NCBI GenBank assembly: GCA_003153075.1
Contig: PMBW01000189.1
Span: 4,628-11,344, forward strand
Direction: 5' to 3'
From: Dehalococcoidia bacterium
GTDB taxonomy: Bacteria > Chloroflexota > Dehalococcoidia > Dehalococcoidales > Fen-1064
DNA: 6,717 nt
Part shown: positions 5,610 through 6,717 of the stretch, piece after piece
Layout: each line of letters begins with the position of its first letter
Position numbering within the stretch: the stretch's first letter is position 1
Position numbers and translations under genes: made by a program
Notes under the pieces: model-generated
The model's input: only the letters and a program-made list of their open reading frames with translations
The model's database searches: none
Told to the model about the DNA's origin: nothing

Positions 5610-6522
5610 CAATTAGCACTTGGTATTTCCTGAGTTTCGCGGCAAGGCTATCATCAAGATTGGCGACATCTTTTTCTGTCAGTTCTATGAGATCAATACT
5701 GTTCTTTTTATATATCTCTAATTTCCATTTTTTCTTAGCTAGGTATTTTTCGTCATCCATTCCCCAGTATTCTATGAAAACTCTGCCTGTCGGAATATAA
5801 AAATCGCATAAAATATCCTCATCAATATTAGGGATTTTTCTTTCATAGGCATGCACAATTTTATAGATATAAAGCCAATTATCAATTAATGCCTCTGATT
5901 TGGACCGTACATAATGTCCGTCTTGAGTTCTAAATTCCGGTCTTTGGTAATTGTTCCTAATATCTGTCTTATTTAGTTCAGATGTATTTATTTGATCGTC
6001 CGGTACGGATGCAACTTCCCCTTTTGCTTCCTGAATGCTTGTAACTAGCGTTTTATTTTCAAGAATATTTTGCGGCCAACGAACATAAGGAACACCTGTT
6101 TTGAATGTGGATTGTATTCCTCCTGCTCTTTTGCCAAAATCAGTAATTTGCCATCCGTTAACGGCTGTATCTCTTTTTATCCAACCGAGTTCAGAGAGGA
6201 TCGAGTTGATTCTAGATGCAGAAATTTGATGCCAATCTCCAATTGCCGTCGCTGTAATAAGATTTGATCCTTGTCTACCTTGTGATTCTTTAAGTTCCGA
6301 GAGAATCGAAGGAGGCCAGACAATGTACCTTGGATAATTTGGATGTTGTCTGTATACTCCACCTTTTTGTTCTCCAAATTGAGTTAATTCCCATCCGTCA
6401 TTAATCCTACAAATTAGTTTTTTATCAACTAATAATTGAAACATCTCTTTTGTGTCTAATTTTAGTTGTTTTGCTAAATTAGTTGTTGATAACTCTGGAG
6501 TTGATACTTGCTTACTATCCAT
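5605..6522 (-). CDS. Tandem winged-helix repeat protein with PD-(D/E)XK-type nuclease domain
   Basis: This 305-residue protein appears to be a DNA-binding nuclease. Residues about 11-73 and 88-154 are two diverged copies of one module: a helical part followed by GW.(L/I)T.FG...GG and a closing Y..WP..IL. This pattern suggests winged helix-turn-helix DNA-binding units. A polar linker (about 155-195) leads to the C-terminal domain. There, SKSEALIDNWL (207-217), ILCDFYIP (237-244) and VFIEYWG (248-254) supply Glu210, Asp240 and Glu251 of a restriction-endonuclease-like fold, followed by a lysine-rich helix (263-273) and DLIEL (277-281). The lysine of the classical ExK motif is replaced by Trp253, so a lysine from the helix may substitute. 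It resembles the small nuclease domains attached to some UvrD-type helicases, but here it stands alone. AGGAG at 6537-6533 supports ATG 6522. The gene is markedly more AT-rich than its neighbour, hinting at transfer. Role (defence, repair or mobile element) unknown. Confidence 0.75.
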   Translation of the reverse strand: MDSKQVSTPELSTTNLAKQLKLDTKEMFQLLVDKKLICRINDGWELTQFGEQKGGVYRQHPNYPRYIVWPPSILSELKESQGRQGSNLITATAIGDWHQISASRINSILSELGWIKRDTAVNGWQITDFGKRAGGIQSTFKTGVPYVRWPQNILENKTLVTSIQEAKGEVASVPDDQINTSELNKTDIRNNYQRPEFRTQDGHYVRSKSEALIDNWLYIYKIVHAYERKIPNIDEDILCDFYIPTGRVFIEYWGMDDEKYLAKKKWKLEIYKKNSIDLIELTEKDVANLDDSLAAKLRKYQVLIE

Positions 6523-6532
6523 CAGTCTTCTT

Positions 6533-6537
6533 CTCCT
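6533..6537 (-). promoter_or_regulatory. Ribosome-binding site of the nuclease gene
   Basis: The minus strand reads AGGAG here, ten bases before ATG 6522. It is one of the best Shine-Dalgarno matches in the window and fixes the start of a gene whose N terminus has no close family standard to compare with. Confidence 0.6.
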
Positions 6538-6590
6538 AATTAACCGGATGAGTCAACCATAGCACAAATTATCTTTCATAAATATAATAC

Positions 6591-6602
6591 TATCGTACGA
6601 TA
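6591..6602. promoter_or_regulatory. 12-bp perfect palindrome, possible operator
   Basis: TATCGTACGATA is a perfect dyad. Outside it, TACTAT at 6588-6593 and ATAGTA at 6604-6609 form a second, offset symmetry. The site is about 70 bp upstream of the nuclease start and about 100 bp upstream of the divergent partial gene, in AT-rich DNA where the minus-strand promoter should lie. This position suits a repressor site, but no regulator is known for it and a chance palindrome of this length is possible. Confidence 0.35.
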
Positions 6603-6641
6603 TATAGTAATTACTTTAGGTGTTTTAGTCGCCTTTTGCTC

Positions 6642-6671
6642 TTTACATTTCTCGCCTAAATGATGTATCCT
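6642..6671 (+). promoter_or_regulatory. Candidate promoter of the gene at the right edge
   Basis: TTTACA at 6642-6647 matches five of six -35 consensus bases. TATCCT at 6666-6671, after an 18-bp spacer, is a fair -10 box. Start of transcription near 6678 would leave a short leader of about 23 bases containing the ribosome-binding site at 6688-6692. Consensus matching only. Confidence 0.35.
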
Positions 6672-6700
6672 AGCTTTTAGATTGTAGAGAGGTAAATTCC

Positions 6701-6717
6701 ATGTACAACGCACCGCG
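6701..6717 (+). CDS. Start of a protein-coding gene cut by the window edge
   Basis: Only the first codons (reading MYNAP and onward) are inside the window. A gene is proposed because AGAGG at 6688-6692 sits eight bases before ATG 6701 with a plausible promoter upstream, and because more than 170 bp of otherwise gene-free divergent DNA ends here. The product cannot be identified from five codons. It is divergent from the nuclease gene. Confidence 0.45.

Overview
The window looks like ordinary bacterial chromosome with moderate GC, seven protein-coding genes (one cut by the right edge) and one tRNA gene. The organism cannot be fixed from sequence alone. A Ser/Thr-rich lipoprotein linker, a YdhR-type ROK sugar kinase, a stand-alone CrtI-like oxidoreductase, patchy Shine-Dalgarno use and a short palindrome-rich intergenic element together suggest an anaerobic Chloroflexota (Dehalococcoidia-like) genome. 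That is a weak inference, not a demonstration.

Layout. At the left, a strong-looking promoter drives tRNA-Thr(CGU), followed 40 bp later on the same strand by a peptidase S51 (peptidase E/cyanophycinase-like) gene. Next comes a gap of about 520 bp with no convincing gene. It holds a 215-bp element with imperfect inverted ends and internal repeats, then a probable promoter for a ROK-family fructokinase-like gene. That kinase converges, with an 11-bp gap, on a minus-strand gene for a lipid-anchored molybdopterin oxidoreductase of the sulfite oxidase/MsrP fold. The oxidoreductase is divergent from a small four-helix membrane protein of unknown function. Downstream of that, under its own likely promoter, is a 519-residue FAD-dependent phytoene-desaturase-like enzyme. 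It converges, with a 21-bp gap, on an AT-rich minus-strand gene encoding two tandem winged-helix-like repeats fused to a PD-(D/E)XK-type nuclease domain. Finally, an AT-rich divergent intergenic region with a 12-bp perfect palindrome leads to the start of a plus-strand gene that runs off the window.

How the genes work together. I see no multi-gene operon or pathway; most genes appear to have their own promoters and alternate in direction. The two most unusual items are the nuclease gene, a possible horizontally acquired or defence-type DNA-binding nuclease, and the molybdoenzyme, which carries a Sec/lipoprotein signal with no twin-arginine motif although its relatives are normally exported folded by Tat. 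No CRISPR array, insertion sequence with a transposase, or rRNA gene is visible.
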